Shown piece by piece: positions 26,951 to 37,601 of a DNA stretch of 64,000 bases. This stretch comes from Molossus alvarezi (lineage: Eukaryota > Chordata > Mammalia > Chiroptera > Molossidae). Location: NCBI GenBank assembly GCA_037176705.1, contig CM073885.1:166708290-166772289 (forward strand), given 5' to 3'. The notes under the pieces were generated by a model. It was given only the letters and a program-made list of their open reading frames with translations. It did not search any database and was not told where the DNA came from. The translations under genes were made by a program, and so were the position numbers. Position 1 is the stretch's first letter. Every line of letters starts with the position of its first letter.

Positions 26951-27844
26951 GTGATAGCCAAAATGGTGAAACACAGAAACAGAAGCCAAATGAAAGAGCA
27001 AGAGACCTCCACCGAAGATGAGATCAATGTGGAGCAATTAGGCATGTTAACAGAGCTAGAATTCAGAGCCATGATCTTGAGGAAGCTGAACAGCATGAGT
27101 AAGGACATAGAGACACTGAAAATAAGCCAATTGGATATTAAAAACCAACAAGAAGAGATAAAAAATGATATATCAGAAATGAAAAACACATTGGAAGGTT
27201 TAAAAAGCAGAGTAGAGGAAGCCGAGGACCGGATCAGTGAATTAGAAGACAGGGTAGAAAAAATCAACCAATCAGAAAAACAAAAGGAAAAAACTATTAA
27301 AAAACAGGAAGACAGCTTAAGAAAACTATGGGACAACTGGAAACGTAATAATATTCGCATTATAGGAGTACCCGAAGAAGAAGAAAATGAGCAAGGGATA
27401 GAGAATATATTCAAAAAAATAGTGACAGAAAACTTCCCTAATTTGGTGAAGGAGGAAAGCATTCAAGTTCAAGAAGCACAGAGAGTCCCAAGTAAAAAGA
27501 ACCCAAACAGGCCCACACCAAGACACATAGTAATTAAAATGCCACAAATTAAAGACAAAGAGAGAATCCTAAAAGCAGCAAGAGATAAGCAACAGGTTAC
27601 CTACAAAGGGAACCCCATAAGGCTCTCAGCTGACTTCTCACAAGAAACACTACAGGCCAGAAGAGAATGGCATGAAGTAATCAAAGTCATGAAAAACAAG
27701 AATCTGAATCCAAGACTACTCTACCCAGCAAGGCTATCATTCAAAATAGAAGATCAAATAAAGAGCTTCCCAGACAAAAAAAGGCTAAGGGAATACATTA
27801 GCACCAAACCAGCACTGCAAGAAATGTTAAAAGGACTGCTGTAA
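26951..27844 (+). CDS. L1 ORF1 protein, intact reading frame
   Basis: Uninterrupted 297-codon frame. ORF1p is the trimeric RNA-binding nucleic-acid chaperone that packages L1 RNA in the cytoplasm. An N-terminal region (residues 1-50) precedes a long coiled coil (about 50-130, heptad-like, rich in E, K and L, for example LKSRVEEAEDRISELEDRVE). An RRM-type domain follows (about 135-215, NNIRIIGVPE), then a C-terminal domain (about 225-295, RPTPRHIVIKMPQIKDKERI and YPARLSFKIEDQIKSFP). The start at 26951 is supported by the matching start in the other copy; a second Met four codons on could also serve. ORF2 follows after a 45-bp spacer. Length is slightly short of the human protein (338 aa). Intactness suggests a relatively young copy, though the element as a whole is defective. 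Confidence 0.93.
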   Translation: MIAKMVKHRNRSQMKEQETSTEDEINVEQLGMLTELEFRAMILRKLNSMSKDIETLKISQLDIKNQQEEIKNDISEMKNTLEGLKSRVEEAEDRISELEDRVEKINQSEKQKEKTIKKQEDSLRKLWDNWKRNNIRIIGVPEEEENEQGIENIFKKIVTENFPNLVKEESIQVQEAQRVPSKKNPNRPTPRHIVIKMPQIKDKERILKAARDKQQVTYKGNPIRLSADFSQETLQARREWHEVIKVMKNKNLNPRLLYPARLSFKIEDQIKSFPDKKRLREYISTKPALQEMLKGLL

Positions 27845-27889
27845 TTAGCAGTAGAAATGGGAAGAAAAATAGAACCACACTAAACAAAA

Positions 27890-29119
27890 ATGGCAATAAA
27901 TAAGTACATATCAATAATCACCTTAAACGTAAATGGACTGAATGCTCCCATAAAAAGACACAGAGTAGCTGATTGGATAAGAAAGCATGACTCATCTATA
28001 TGTTGTTTACAAGAGACCCACCTCTCAATAAAAGACTCACATAGGTTGAAAGTGAAGGGATGGAAAAAAATTTTCCAAGCAAATGGAAAGCAAAAAAAAG
28101 CTGGGGTAGCAATTCTCATATCTGATAAAATAGATTTCTAAATGAAGGCCATAACTGGAGACAAAGAAGGCCACTACATAATATTGAAAGGATCTATCCA
28201 ACAGGAAGATATAACCTTGATAAACATATATGCACCCAATATAGGAGCACCAAAATATATTAAAAATCTTCTGGAGGACTTCCAAGGAGAAATCGACAAC
28301 AATACAATCATAGCAGGGGACTTCAACACCCCGTTGACAGCACTGGATAGATCCTCTAGGCAAAAAATTAGCAAGGAAACAGAGACTCTAAATGAAGCAC
28401 TAGACCAAATGGATTTAATAGATATCTACAGAGAATTACACCCCAAAACTACAGAATACACATTCTTCTCAAGTGCACATGGGACATTCTCAAAGATAGA
28501 CTACATGATAGGACACAAACTAAATCTCTACAAGTTCAAGAAGATTGAAATCATATTAAGCATCTTCTCAGATCACAATGGCATGAAACTAGAAATCAAT
28601 TGCAACAAGAACATGCAAAGACATTTCAACACATGGAGCCTAAATAGCATGTTATTAAACAATGAATGGGTCACCGAGGAGATCAAGGAAGAAATTAAAA
28701 ACTTCCTGGAAACCAATGAAAATGAACACACAACAACACAAAATCTATGGGATACAGCGAAAGCAGTTCTGAGAGGGAAGTTCATAGCACTACAGGCCTA
28801 CCTCAAAAAACAAGAAAAATTCCTAGTTGACTGTCTAACCTCACAACTTAAAGAATTAGAAAGCAAACAAAAAGAAAACCCCAGAGCAATTAGAAGGAAG
28901 GAAATAGTAAAGATCAGAGCAGAAATAAATGCCATAGAGACCAAAAAAACAATTCAAAGGATCAATGAAACAAAGAGCTGGTTTTTCGAAAAGATAAACA
29001 AGATTGATGGACCCTTAGCTAGACTCACCAAGAAACAAAGAGAGAGAACCCAAATACACAAAATCAGAAATGAAAGAGGAGAAGTAACAACCAACACCAC
29101 GGAAATACAAAAGATCATT
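27890..29119 (+). pseudogene. L1 ORF2 5' portion (endonuclease domain), one stop, truncated
   Basis: In frame from the ATG at 27890 (MAINKYISIITLNVNGLNAP). The endonuclease signatures are present: [21 protein letters not shown] and SDHNG. One stop codon, TAA at 28139-28141, replaces what is AAA (Lys) in the other copy. After it the same frame is open for another 330 codons. L1 homology ends near 29119, before the reverse transcriptase core. The protein would therefore lack RT even without the stop, and a product from the second in-frame Met (28142) would lack the first endonuclease strands. Confidence 0.92.
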
Positions 29120-29148
29120 AAGAAAAAAAATTAAATACACTAGGTCCC

Positions 29149-30873
29149 TTTTCTTCATGTTAAGTAGAAGTTAGATGTCCAATCCCCAACTGATGTCTCT
29201 TCTTTTTCTAAGTAAAAGTCTGGTATTCGAATACTTTTATCAGCATCTGCTTCTGGAGGAACCTAATTTAAGAGTCACATGTTTCTCCAATATGTATTAT
29301 AGAGCTTAGACTGACCAATTCGAATTTGAGCTGCTCTTCAGAAACAGCAGAAGCCAGGTTTGCATGGCCACTTCAGCATCAGTCGGTGTTACAAGTGATA
29401 TGAGCGATTTCAGCAAGTGTTTATGCATCATGTAAAGAACAGAAGAGCCCAAGGGATAAATACATCCTTGCTTGTACTAGTATTGCTCTGGACGGAGTAC
29501 CATCCAGTGGGCTTGAGTGAGGCTACTTCACAGATTACAAAGAGAAAATTACTAGTAATAGATGCTGGATGCTCCGTCATTCTAGGTCTTTTAAAATAAC
29601 AAATTCCAGTTCCATGTATACATGGACTCAGCAACTATAAAAATCTCCTACAGGCCACTATCCCATGCTGTTCTATACTATATATACACAATCTCCTCTC
29701 TCTTGCCCCATCAACCCTTCAGTGAGTTCCCCACTACCAACTGGTTGTCTTGGCATTCAGAGATGACGTATTTGGACCCTTTCTGACAGATGCAATCCTA
29801 TTTTATCTACTAATATCTCCTGCATATCCTTGACTTCCGTGAAATTGTTTTGTTCATTTTTCTCCAAGTAGAGGTTATTCATTCCTGGATATGGCCATGT
29901 CTCTTGCTGTTTTTTTTTTTTTTTTAAACCTGGACTTCTTTCCCTTTCTTCTCTGTTAAACTAAATTCTATTCTCCACTTAGGCTGTGCCAACTGGTATA
30001 AAGTTCAATTAATACATAGCAGAAATCTCAACTAATAGTGGTTTAAACAAATAAAATGTTTACTTGTCTTACGTGACAAGAAATTTGAAAGTAGGAAGTC
30101 TTAGACTGGTAGAAGAGTTTAGTGCTTTCATTGTGAGTCTGAGTTTCTTTTATTCTTAAACTGTTGTTAATCCTCATGGTTACAATTGTATCTTGAGACA
30201 TTGTATCTAATTCCCATACAGAAGAAAGGGAAAGGATAAAGGGTATAATTTATACCATTGTCCATTTAAAAAGCCTATCCAATGACTTATGCTTGCACTT
30301 CATTGGCTGGAAGTGAGTCATAGCTAAACCCAGGTGTGGGGACTTCTGGGACGGCATCTCAGTTCTCCAGTCTCTGTTACAGAAATTCAGAAAAAATAAG
30401 GCTGCGAATGATTTTTGCATATCTGATGCAAGCATCCCAACATTTACCTTTTTTAGCTTTCAGGAACTCCAGAAACACTTATTTGTGGCAACAATTTTAT
30501 TTGTAATTTAAGCTACATTATTATGAATGAAAACCATGTTTTAGCTCTTTGGCTAGGTTCGAAACAACTGTGAATTTTATCTTGTCATGTTGTGACTAGC
30601 AGTTACGTAAATATTTTTTGGAAAATAAACATACTCCATTGAGGTTGAGTTAAGCAAGTGAAGAGAAACTGCCACAAACAGGACTGACTAGATGAATGAT
30701 AATGATGTCATGGCTCTTTCTCCTTCCAGCGAATACTAGCCAATCCTGTGTCTCATGGGTGAGGTCAGAGTCAGTGGTCAGCACAGAGTGAAAGGAGGGC
30801 TTGGAGCCAAAGGAAGAGATGCAAAGGAAAAGCATTTAGGGAAGTGGGTGTGGGGTGGGCTGCTCGAGGGAAT
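29149..30873. other. Intergenic stretch, nothing recognised
   Basis: Mixed unique-looking sequence with a T run at about 29911-29927. No exon-like frame, RNA gene or named repeat. Confidence 0.45.
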
Positions 30874-30890
30874 AAAATAACATTGTTTTA

Positions 30891-31157
30891 TTTATTTATT
30901 TTATTTTTATTTTTTACTTTTTATGTTTTTATCCTTACCTGAAGACATCTTTGCATTTATCTTCAGATAGAGCAGGAGGGAGAGAGGGAGGAAGAAAGAG
31001 AGGGAAACATCGATGTGAGAAAGACACATCATGTGGCTGCCACCCCAGAACTCCAACAGGGGCCGGGGACAAACTGCAACTGAGGTAGGTGCCCTTAGCA
31101 GGAACCCAACTCTGGTCCATGGGCCGATGCTCTAACCACTGAGGAGCCGGTCAGGGC
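30891..31157 (-). mobile_element. Ves-type SINE
   Basis: Minus-strand copy; TSD AAAATAACATTGTTTTA (30874-30890) and AAAACAACATTGTTTTA (31158-31174), 16/17. The head is partly lost (a short deletion near 31110), so box B is degraded. Confidence 0.92.
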
Positions 31158-31174
31158 AAAACAACATTGTTTTA

Positions 31175-31740
31175 AATCCTACTTTAAGTCAGTTGTTTGT
31201 GAAGAAACATTATTTCATGTAATTCACATTAGACAGTGGTGTAAATTCTTGCCTTCAGTAGACAGTGGTGGGTAATGGAGCTGGGCTGGCAGACAGGTCT
31301 CGCTCTGCAGCTGACTTTTCTGCTGGTTTAGGATAAAAGATTAAGGGAAATGATGTGGCTGGAAGGTTAACCAATAGCCAGAATTCTGTTTCCCAATAAC
31401 TGTTAGAGGGACATTACTTCACTGTTCATCTACTTAGGTGGCCATTGCTAGCAATGGAAAAAAAAAAAAAAAATCCTGGGGTTTTGAAACTATTTTGCTT
31501 AATGGTTGAGCTAGATACCTTTGCATATCTCTTCAGGACCAATTTGAGCGAGTTAAATGAAAAGCTGGAAAAAAAAATACAGCTTTATAAATAACGAAAG
31601 TCTTGATAGTTTTTAATATTACAGAGCGGATAGCTCTGTTTTCTAATTCCTGCTGCCTGATGTTGAGCATCTTCGGTGACGTTAACTAAAGAACGGCTCT
31701 TGGTCTTGTGGAAACATCTGTGCCTATGGCAACGTCCTTT
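31175..31740. other. Intergenic stretch, nothing recognised
   Basis: No gene or named repeat; an A run lies at about 31457-31473. Confidence 0.45.
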
Positions 31741-31757
31741 TAAAAAAACACATGCTC

Positions 31758-32007
31758 GCCCTGGCCTGTTTGGTTCAGTGGTTAGAGCGTCGGCCTGCGG
31801 TCCTGAGAGACCTGGGTTCGGTTCCCGCTAAGGGCATGTACCTCGGTTGCAGTTTGTCCCCGGCCCTGGTCGGTTGTGCGGGTGGCAGCCACTCGATGTG
31901 TTCCTTTCACATCGATGTTTCTCTCTCTCTCTCTCTCTCTGTTCCTCTCTCTCCCTCCCACTCTACCTGAACAAAAAAAAAAAAAAAAAAGAAAGTCCTG
32001 AGAAAGC
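31758..32007 (+). mobile_element. Ves-type SINE, well preserved
   Basis: Plus-strand copy with head GCCCTGGCCTGTTTGGTTCA, box A-like TTAGAGCGTCGGCC and intact box B-like GGTTCGGTTCC, then a (CT)n body and an A tail. The perfect 17-bp TSD TAAAAAAACACATGCTC (31741-31757 and 32008-32024) indicates a recent insertion. Confidence 0.96.
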
Positions 32008-32024
32008 TAAAAAAACACATGCTC

Positions 32025-32570
32025 ATCTTTGGGAGAAAACACAGCCAGGTTCCATTTCTTTCCAAACCTCATCTCAGTTCTTTGTGCTCACGGGCTACAA
32101 CCGTGGACATTATTTATGCTGGAAAAGAAGGGTGAGGGGATCTTCAGAACCAGTGTCAGGGCTTTTCATTTGTTGAAGTTCTTGCATTTCATTTCTTGGG
32201 TACAGATGATATACTATTTTGAAGACATTTCGCTTTTTTCTTTTGTATAATGCTGCAGTCCTGCAGAATTTTGGAGAAGATATTAGACTACTAACTGATT
32301 AAGAACTAAATGGAGTAGTTTCCAACTTTTCACGATAAGCAATTCTTTTTAAAATAAGAAAGAAATTAATAGAAACATTTACATTACTTATAATTTTTTA
32401 TGGTGGTTGACATGGCAAAAATGGTATTAATTTAAGAATACTTTAAAATAATGTCTAATGTATAAATCCACAAAAATCTGTGTACAGTTGAAATATAATA
32501 AGAAGTACATGCAAGAAACACATTATTAATTCCACCCACATTCAATGCTCAGTGCTGTGTGAATCCACTC
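32025..32570. other. Intergenic stretch, nothing recognised
   Basis: AT-rich, with no gene or named repeat. Confidence 0.45.
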
Positions 32571-32574
32571 CAGA

Positions 32575-32690
32575 CTATAAGCATCTTAAAGGCAGAACTG
32601 ATTTATTTCACTTCTCTATGAAATTCTCCATGCACAGTGTAGTGCCCATCACTAAATAGATACTTAATGGGTATTTTAATTGAAGCAGCG
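32575..32690 (+). mobile_element. L2 LINE 3' end (ancient)
   Basis: TAAGCATCTTAAAGGCAGAA, then CATGCACAGTGTAGTGCCCA and TAGATACTTAATGGGTATTT correspond to the L2 3' phrase 'ctccttgagggcaggga ... cacagtgcctggcacata ... gtaggtgctcaataa'. Confidence 0.65.
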
Positions 32691-33545
32691 AGTATTTAAG
32701 CATGTTTAGGCTGCTTTAATACAATAAAATTCTGAAAAATCTGGAAACAAGGAAGGTACACAAGGCTCCCTTTTTATACAATGATAAGTCTCCCAACACA
32801 TGTTTTTCTTGCCTTTGGAAACATTTTTATTGCTGCAGTACAAAAATATTTCTTGACTGAAACCTTTTGTTCAGGAGTTCCATGTAGTCAAAGACACAGA
32901 CCAGATAGGTTATATCAGCAGAATATCAATTACAATGTGTGGTGCACTAAAATCCAATTTGGCAATATTGTAAAAATCCCCGGTCTGTGACCCTGCAGAA
33001 ACAGCTTGCAGGGTGAAGCCTGATTCCATTACCAAATCCCTTTGTGTGAGCAGTAAATATGACCAGGGTATAGCAGGTTGCCTTTAGGTTCCAGTGACAG
33101 CTGATGGGCAGAAAATGTTGCCTGGAAGACTTTACAAGGAGAAAGTAGATGCCTCATTCTGCTTTTCAATGACTGCTCAATGGGGGGAGGCTGCAGTTAC
33201 GCTAAAGGCAGAAAGGGGTGGCATGCGTGAGCGAATTCCATACTCAGGGTCTCCATGAGATCTGCAAGAAGACCCTCGGTGTCCAGCCAAGTACTGATCA
33301 GTGTATCTGTGTTAGAAAAGAGAGGTCCAGAGAAGGAGACATCTGAAAGGATTAGCTGGAGCACCACGTGGCAATCAGTCAAGGTGAGAACAATGTCCAT
33401 CAGCCAGAAAAACTTCGCAAGTATGGGGCACTGGGCAGAGCCTGTAGAGAGCTCTTGATTCTGTAGTGGGGAATAATAGCCTTAAAGTGAACAGTGCTTC
33501 AAAGACTGAAACATTCAGAAATTAATTAGAGACATGGAAGATATA
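32691..33545. other. Intergenic stretch, nothing recognised
   Basis: Moderate GC in 33000-33460. Open frames on both strands of 33197-33458 lie opposite each other and have no family resemblance or good splice borders, so I do not call a gene. Confidence 0.45.
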
Positions 33546-33557
33546 AAAAAGACCTAT

Positions 33558-33850
33558 CCCTGGCCGGTTTGGCTCAGCGGTTAGAGCGTCGGCCTGCGGT
33601 CCAGAGAGACCCGGGTTCGGTTCCCGCTAAGGGCACGTACCTCGGTTGCAGTTTGTTCCCGGCCCTGGTTGGGGTCCTGTGGGTGGCAACCAGTCGAAGT
33701 GTCTCTCTCATCAATGTCTCTCTCTCTCTCTCTTCCCCCGTCTCTCCCTCCTGCTCTATCTGAAGTTAAATGCAAAACTATCCTCGGGTGAGGATAAAAA
33801 ATAAATAAGTAAGTAAGTAAATACATAAATACATAAATAAATAAATAAAA
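33558..33850 (+). mobile_element. Ves-type SINE, well preserved, with variable tail
   Basis: Plus-strand copy: CCCTGGCCGGTTTGGCTCAG, TTAGAGCGTCGGCCTGCGG and GGTTCGGTTCCCGC are all intact. The tail reads GGTGAGGATAAAAAATAAAT and grows into (TAAG)n, (TACA) and (AATA)n blocks. The short TSD AAAAAGACCTA (33546-33556 and near 33846) flanks it. Confidence 0.94.
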
Positions 33851-34310
33851 GACCTAAATCAAACTTATAGAGGTGAAAACTACACATGTAAGATAAAAAC
33901 TACACTGAAAACGATGAATAGAAGATTTGATATCACAGAAGATTAGTGAATTTGAAGGCATAGTAATAGGCAATCAAAAATGAAACACAGAGAGAGAAAT
34001 AGGAATTAAAAAAAAACATTATGAAGCTGTGGAACCTGCGACACATGTAATTGTAATTCCTAAAGGTAAGGTAGGTAAATACTTAAAAATATAATGGCTG
34101 AAACATTTCCAAATTTGATGGTAACTGAAATTTTACCAGTTTCCTTACTCATCCTGATGCTCTGTTGTCAGGTGCATGCACATTATGAATTGTTATGTCT
34201 TTTTTGGAGAATTGACCCCATTATTATTATTATACGCTCCTATTTATCTCTTATAATATTCCTAGCTATGAAGTCTGTTTTATCTGAAATGAATATAGTT
34301 ACTGTAGTTT

Positions 34311-34537
34311 TTAAAAAAATCCTCATCTGAGGATATGTTTACTGATTTAAGAAAGAGAGGAAGAGGGTGAGAGAGAAACATCAATGTAAGAGAGAAATGC
34401 CAATTGGTTGCCTCCCAGATGTGCCCCCCACCAAGGATCAAACCTACAACCTAGGTATGTGCCCTGACCAAGAATTGAACCTGCAACATTTGGTGTACAG
34501 GGTGATGGTCCAACCAATTGAGCCACCTGGCCAGGGC
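34311..34537 (-). mobile_element. tRNA-derived SINE, older copy
   Basis: Minus strand: tail side AAAAAAATCCTCATCTGAGG, head end ATTGAGCCACCTGGCCAGGG. Diverged body; no clear TSD. Confidence 0.82.
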
Positions 34538-34569
34538 TTATTCTGGCTTTCTTTTGATCAGTGTTAAAA

Positions 34570-34772
34570 ATTTTTTTTTTTCTTTATTGAGTTTAGCGAG
34601 AGAGAGGAAGTAAGAGGGAGAGAGAGACAGAAACATTGATGAGAGAGCCCTCAGTTGGCCACCTCCTGCTTGCCCCTCACTGGGGATCGGGCATGTGTCC
34701 TGACTGGGAATTGAACCAGCAACCTCTTGCTTCATGGGCCAATGCTCAACCACTGAGCCACACCAGCTGGAC
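34570..34772 (-). mobile_element. tRNA-derived SINE with 20-bp TSD
   Basis: Minus-strand SINE flanked by TCTTTTGATCAGTGTTAAAA (34550-34569) and the same with one change, TCTTTTGATTAGTGTTAAAA (34773-34792). It lies 33 bp from the previous SINE, in the same old L1. Confidence 0.94.
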
Positions 34773-35485
34773 TCTTTTGATTAGTGTTAAAATGGTATGT
34801 CTTTATCTATATTTTATTTTTAACTTATCTATGTTTTTATATTTAAAGTGGATTTTCTGCAGACATCATACAGTTTGGATTTTGTTTTTCTTTCCACTCT
34901 GAAAATCTCTGTCTTTTAATTGGTGTATTTAGATCATTGATGTTTAAAGTGATTATTGAGAGAGATGAATATCTACCAGATTTGTTACTTGTTTTTTATT
35001 CATTACCTTATTTTTGTTTGTCTTCCATGTTTTTTTTTACTGCCTTCTTTGATTTTAATTGAACATTTTGTGTGATTCAATTTATTCTCTTCTGTTAACA
35101 TACCAACGCTATTTTATTGTTTGTTATTTTTTTAGTGGTTGCCTTTAAGTTTGCAATATACATTTGTGACTAATTCAAGTCCTCTTTCAACTAATAGTGT
35201 ACCACTCCATGGGTAGTAATAGTACCTTATAACAGAGTATTTCTACTTTTCATCTCTTATAACACCACTGTTATTCCATCTTACTTATCCATAGCTGTAA
35301 TCACTGAATACATTGTTTCTATTGTCATTTTGAGCAAATTACTATCTGCTAGATGAATTAAGAAGAGAATTAAAAGGTTTTAGTTTACTTTCATTTATTT
35401 CTTCTCTCATACTCTTTCTTTCTTCATGTAGTTCTAAGTTTCTGACCTTTATCAATTTACTTTTTTTCAGAAATAATTTTTTTAC

Positions 35486-35600
35486 CTTTGCTATGTTCTG
35501 AATGTTTGTGTCCCCCCGCCCCCTGTCATGCATGGGATCAATGCCTTTACGAAAGAGGCTCCAGAGAGCCCCCTGGCCCATCATACCATCTCCCACATCA
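35486..35600 (+). repeat. MaLR-like LTR fragment
   Basis: CTATGTTCTGAATGTTTGTG, then CATGGGATCAATGCCTTTAC and AGAGGCTCCAGAGAGCCCC follow the usual MaLR (MLT1/MST-like) LTR order, with the middle deleted. Only a remnant of an ancient retroviral-like LTR; no coding part. Confidence 0.5.
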
Positions 35601-35619
35601 CTTGGGTTCTGATAAAATA

Positions 35620-35940
35620 GTTTCTATTATTATTGTTATTATTATTATTATTTTCTTTATTGTTGAGAGTATTACAGCTGTTCCCCCCTTTTTCCTCCAT
35701 TGCCTCCAACCTCCCCGTTCCCTCCCTGCTCCAGGCCTTCATCATCCATGTCTGTGTTTGTGGGCTATGCATATATGCGGTTTCTTTGGTTTATCTCTTC
35801 TCACCCCCCTTCCCTCTGAGATCTGTCGGTCTGTTCCATGTTTCCATGCCTCTGGTTCTATTTTATTCATCAGATGATTTTGTTCATTAGATTCCACATG
35901 TTAGTGAGGTCATGTGGTACTTGTCTTTCTCTGACTGGCT
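35620..35940 (-). mobile_element. Young L1 3' end, 5'-truncated
   Basis: A (TTA)n-rich tail (35630-35652), then the reverse complement of the L1 3'UTR (CTTTATTGTTGAGAGTATTACAG) and the last ORF2 codons (to about 35938, near GTGGTACTTGTCTTTCTCTG). Same 3'UTR type as 8255-8704. Confidence 0.86.
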
Positions 35941-36026
35941 ATTGGGCAATTGTGGAGAAAAACAGAACCCTGTGGGTGAGCAGGCACACCTCATTCTATT
36001 GTGCTTCCCTTCGCTGCCCTTTGCAG

Positions 36027-36107
36027 ATACTGCGTTCTGGTTCATATCATCAGGACGAGACCTTCCGCCAGCAGAAAGACTGTGACTTGCCGAAGGCTCC
36101 GATGATG
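36027..36107 (+). CDS. Candidate internal exon of an unrecognised host gene (weak donor)
   Basis: An 81-bp open segment (27 codons) preceded by a good pyrimidine tract and acceptor (TGCTTCCCTTCGCTGCCCTT then TGCAG). It is followed by GTTAGC, a poor donor because of T at +3 but with G at +5. Both borders are phase 0, the same as the candidate at 25465. The peptide is polar (ILRSGSYHQDETFRQQKDCD, then LPKAPMM) and unrelated to the flanking L1. It is unrecognised and could be chance. Confidence 0.25.
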
Positions 36108-36829
36108 GTTAGCATTTTTTAAGTAATGAAGTATTTTTAAATCAAGCGTGTACATTTTTAAGACAAAAAGCTGTTGCACATTTAATGGACTGCAATGTGG
36201 TGTACACAGAACATTTATATGCACTGGGAAACGCATCTTATTGTGATATTTACTTCACTGTGCTCGACTGGAACTGAGTGTACAGTACTTCCCAGGTGTG
36301 CCTGTGTTTTAAAATGGTTACCTTTCCCCTTCCTCTTCAGCAAGCACGATGGTATTTTCCTCTGGTCTTCACTGTGAGAACCTGGTAGCACACCTGATGT
36401 GCTCACAAAATTGTGGTTTCCTGAGGAAGGCTGGGCCTTCCTCAGAGTTTTTAACTTTCAAACTTGTCCACATTCTTTGTCAGTTACAATGTATATTTTT
36501 TTCCGATCCTGGCACCGGTTACTGTGGACTTTTCTGCTTTGGTTAAATTATCTCTGTATCTGCCCGTGCGTCTCTGTAACATTCTGTACCACATTTTTTT
36601 CCTGGGAGCTCAGTTCTCTGCTAGATCTAAGAAGAGTTACTACCTTCAGCTTGTTAAGATTTTTCTTGTTGGGAGATGGGAGTGAAGACTCCAAGCTCCT
36701 TTCGTGCTGGACCAGAAACTGGAGGTCAGCAATGGTTCTCTGACAAATACCAAAATCCGGAAGAGTGGAGAAAGGATAATCTTTTCTAAAAATTGTGCTG
36801 TAACAATTGAATATACATAAGCAAGAGAA
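36108..36829. other. Intergenic stretch, nothing recognised
   Basis: Short frames only on both strands, with no recognisable protein and no named repeat. Confidence 0.45.
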
Positions 36830-37037
36830 AAAGAAAATGTTAGTCCATTCCTTGCACTTTATACATAAATCAATTCAAAATGGACTATATATATAAATGT
36901 TAATCCAAAATCTATAAATCTAAAAGAAAATATTTTTTTCCTTTGGGTTAGGCAAATATTTCTTAGATATGAAACTAAAAGTGATCTCTAAAATAAAATA
37001 TTGATAAATTGGATTTCAAAAAATTAAAATCCTCTGC

Positions 37038-37292
37038 GCTTTTTTTTTTTTTATCCTCACCTGAGGATATTTTTCCATTTTTTGCACAGATAGAGTGGGA
37101 GGGAGAGAGAGGAAGGGAGAGAGAGAGAGAAACATCGATGTGAAGGGACACATTGAGTGGCTGCCACCCGCACGACCAACCAGGGCCGGGGACAAACTGC
37201 AACCGAGGTACGCGCCCTTAGCGGGAACCGAACCCGGGTCTCTCCGGACCGCAGGCCGACGCTCTAACCGCTGAGCCAAACTGGCCAGGGCT
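37038..37292 (-). mobile_element. Ves-type SINE, young
   Basis: Minus-strand copy with CpG-rich head (GCGGGAACCGAACCCGGGTC) in old L1. The perfect 12-bp TSD AAAATCCTCTGC lies at 37026-37037 and 37293-37304. Confidence 0.95.
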
Positions 37293-37601
37293 AAAATCCT
37301 CTGCTCTTAATAAAACACTGTGAAGAGAATGAGAAGATGAGCTATACAGACTAAGACAATGTTTGCAGTCATAGATTTAATAAAGAATTTGTATCTCGAG
37401 TGTATGAAGAACTCTCAAATCTCAATAGAAAAACAGTCATCCTAATTAAAAATGAGGAAAAATTTATACAGACACTTCACCAAAAAATATACAATTGGCA
37501 TATAAACACATGAAAGGATACTTAATTAACATAATTAGTGCTCAAAGCAATGCAAATAAAGTCTCAATGGGATATCAATGCATATCTAAGAGAAAGGATA
37601 A

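Larger units (their letters stand above)
26141..29119 (+). mobile_element. L1 with intact 5' half, ending inside ORF2
   Basis: Starts with GAGGAGAGGAAAAATGGCGG and carries a full 5'UTR, an open ORF1 and the first third of ORF2. L1 similarity ends at about 29119, where consensus would continue through ORF2. The 3'UTR and a separate poly(A) tail are missing. AAGAAAAAAAAATTA (26126-26140) and AAGAAAAAAAATTA (29120-29133) flank it, matching insertion into the A-tail of the SINE. A 3'-truncated L1 is unusual, because target-primed reverse transcription normally truncates the 5' side. Premature polyadenylation or a later deletion are the alternatives. Confidence 0.92.
34150..35480 (-). mobile_element. 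Old L1, ORF2 5' end and inter-ORF region, with two SINEs
   Basis: The plus strand reads the reverse complement of the L1 endonuclease region (GAAGTCTGTTTTATCTGAAA, then CTCTGTCTTTTAATTGGTG and GTTTAAAGTGATTATTGA), then the longer region between ORF2 and ORF1 typical of older L1s (ACTGCCTTCTTTGATTTTAA and TTTAGTGGTTGCCTTTAAG). It is interrupted by SINEs at 34311-34537 and 34570-34772. Confidence 0.7.

Noticed and set aside
31758..31840. tRNA genes
   Set aside because: Heads with box A and box B occur throughout, but each is followed by a SINE body, tail and TSD, and none folds into a complete tRNA with a closed acceptor stem.
33197..33458. A gene at two opposite 67-codon frames
   Set aside because: They overlap antisense, with no protein character, splice sites or family match.
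33569..33763. Recurring small frames starting MAQRLERRPAVQRDPGSVPA
   Set aside because: They are translations of the Ves-type SINE head, present in every good copy (also at 37279, 51688 and 62539), not a protein family.
35486..35600. An endogenous retrovirus with genes
   Set aside because: Only LTR-like remnants are present here and at 51873-52326; no gag, pol or env sequence is visible.
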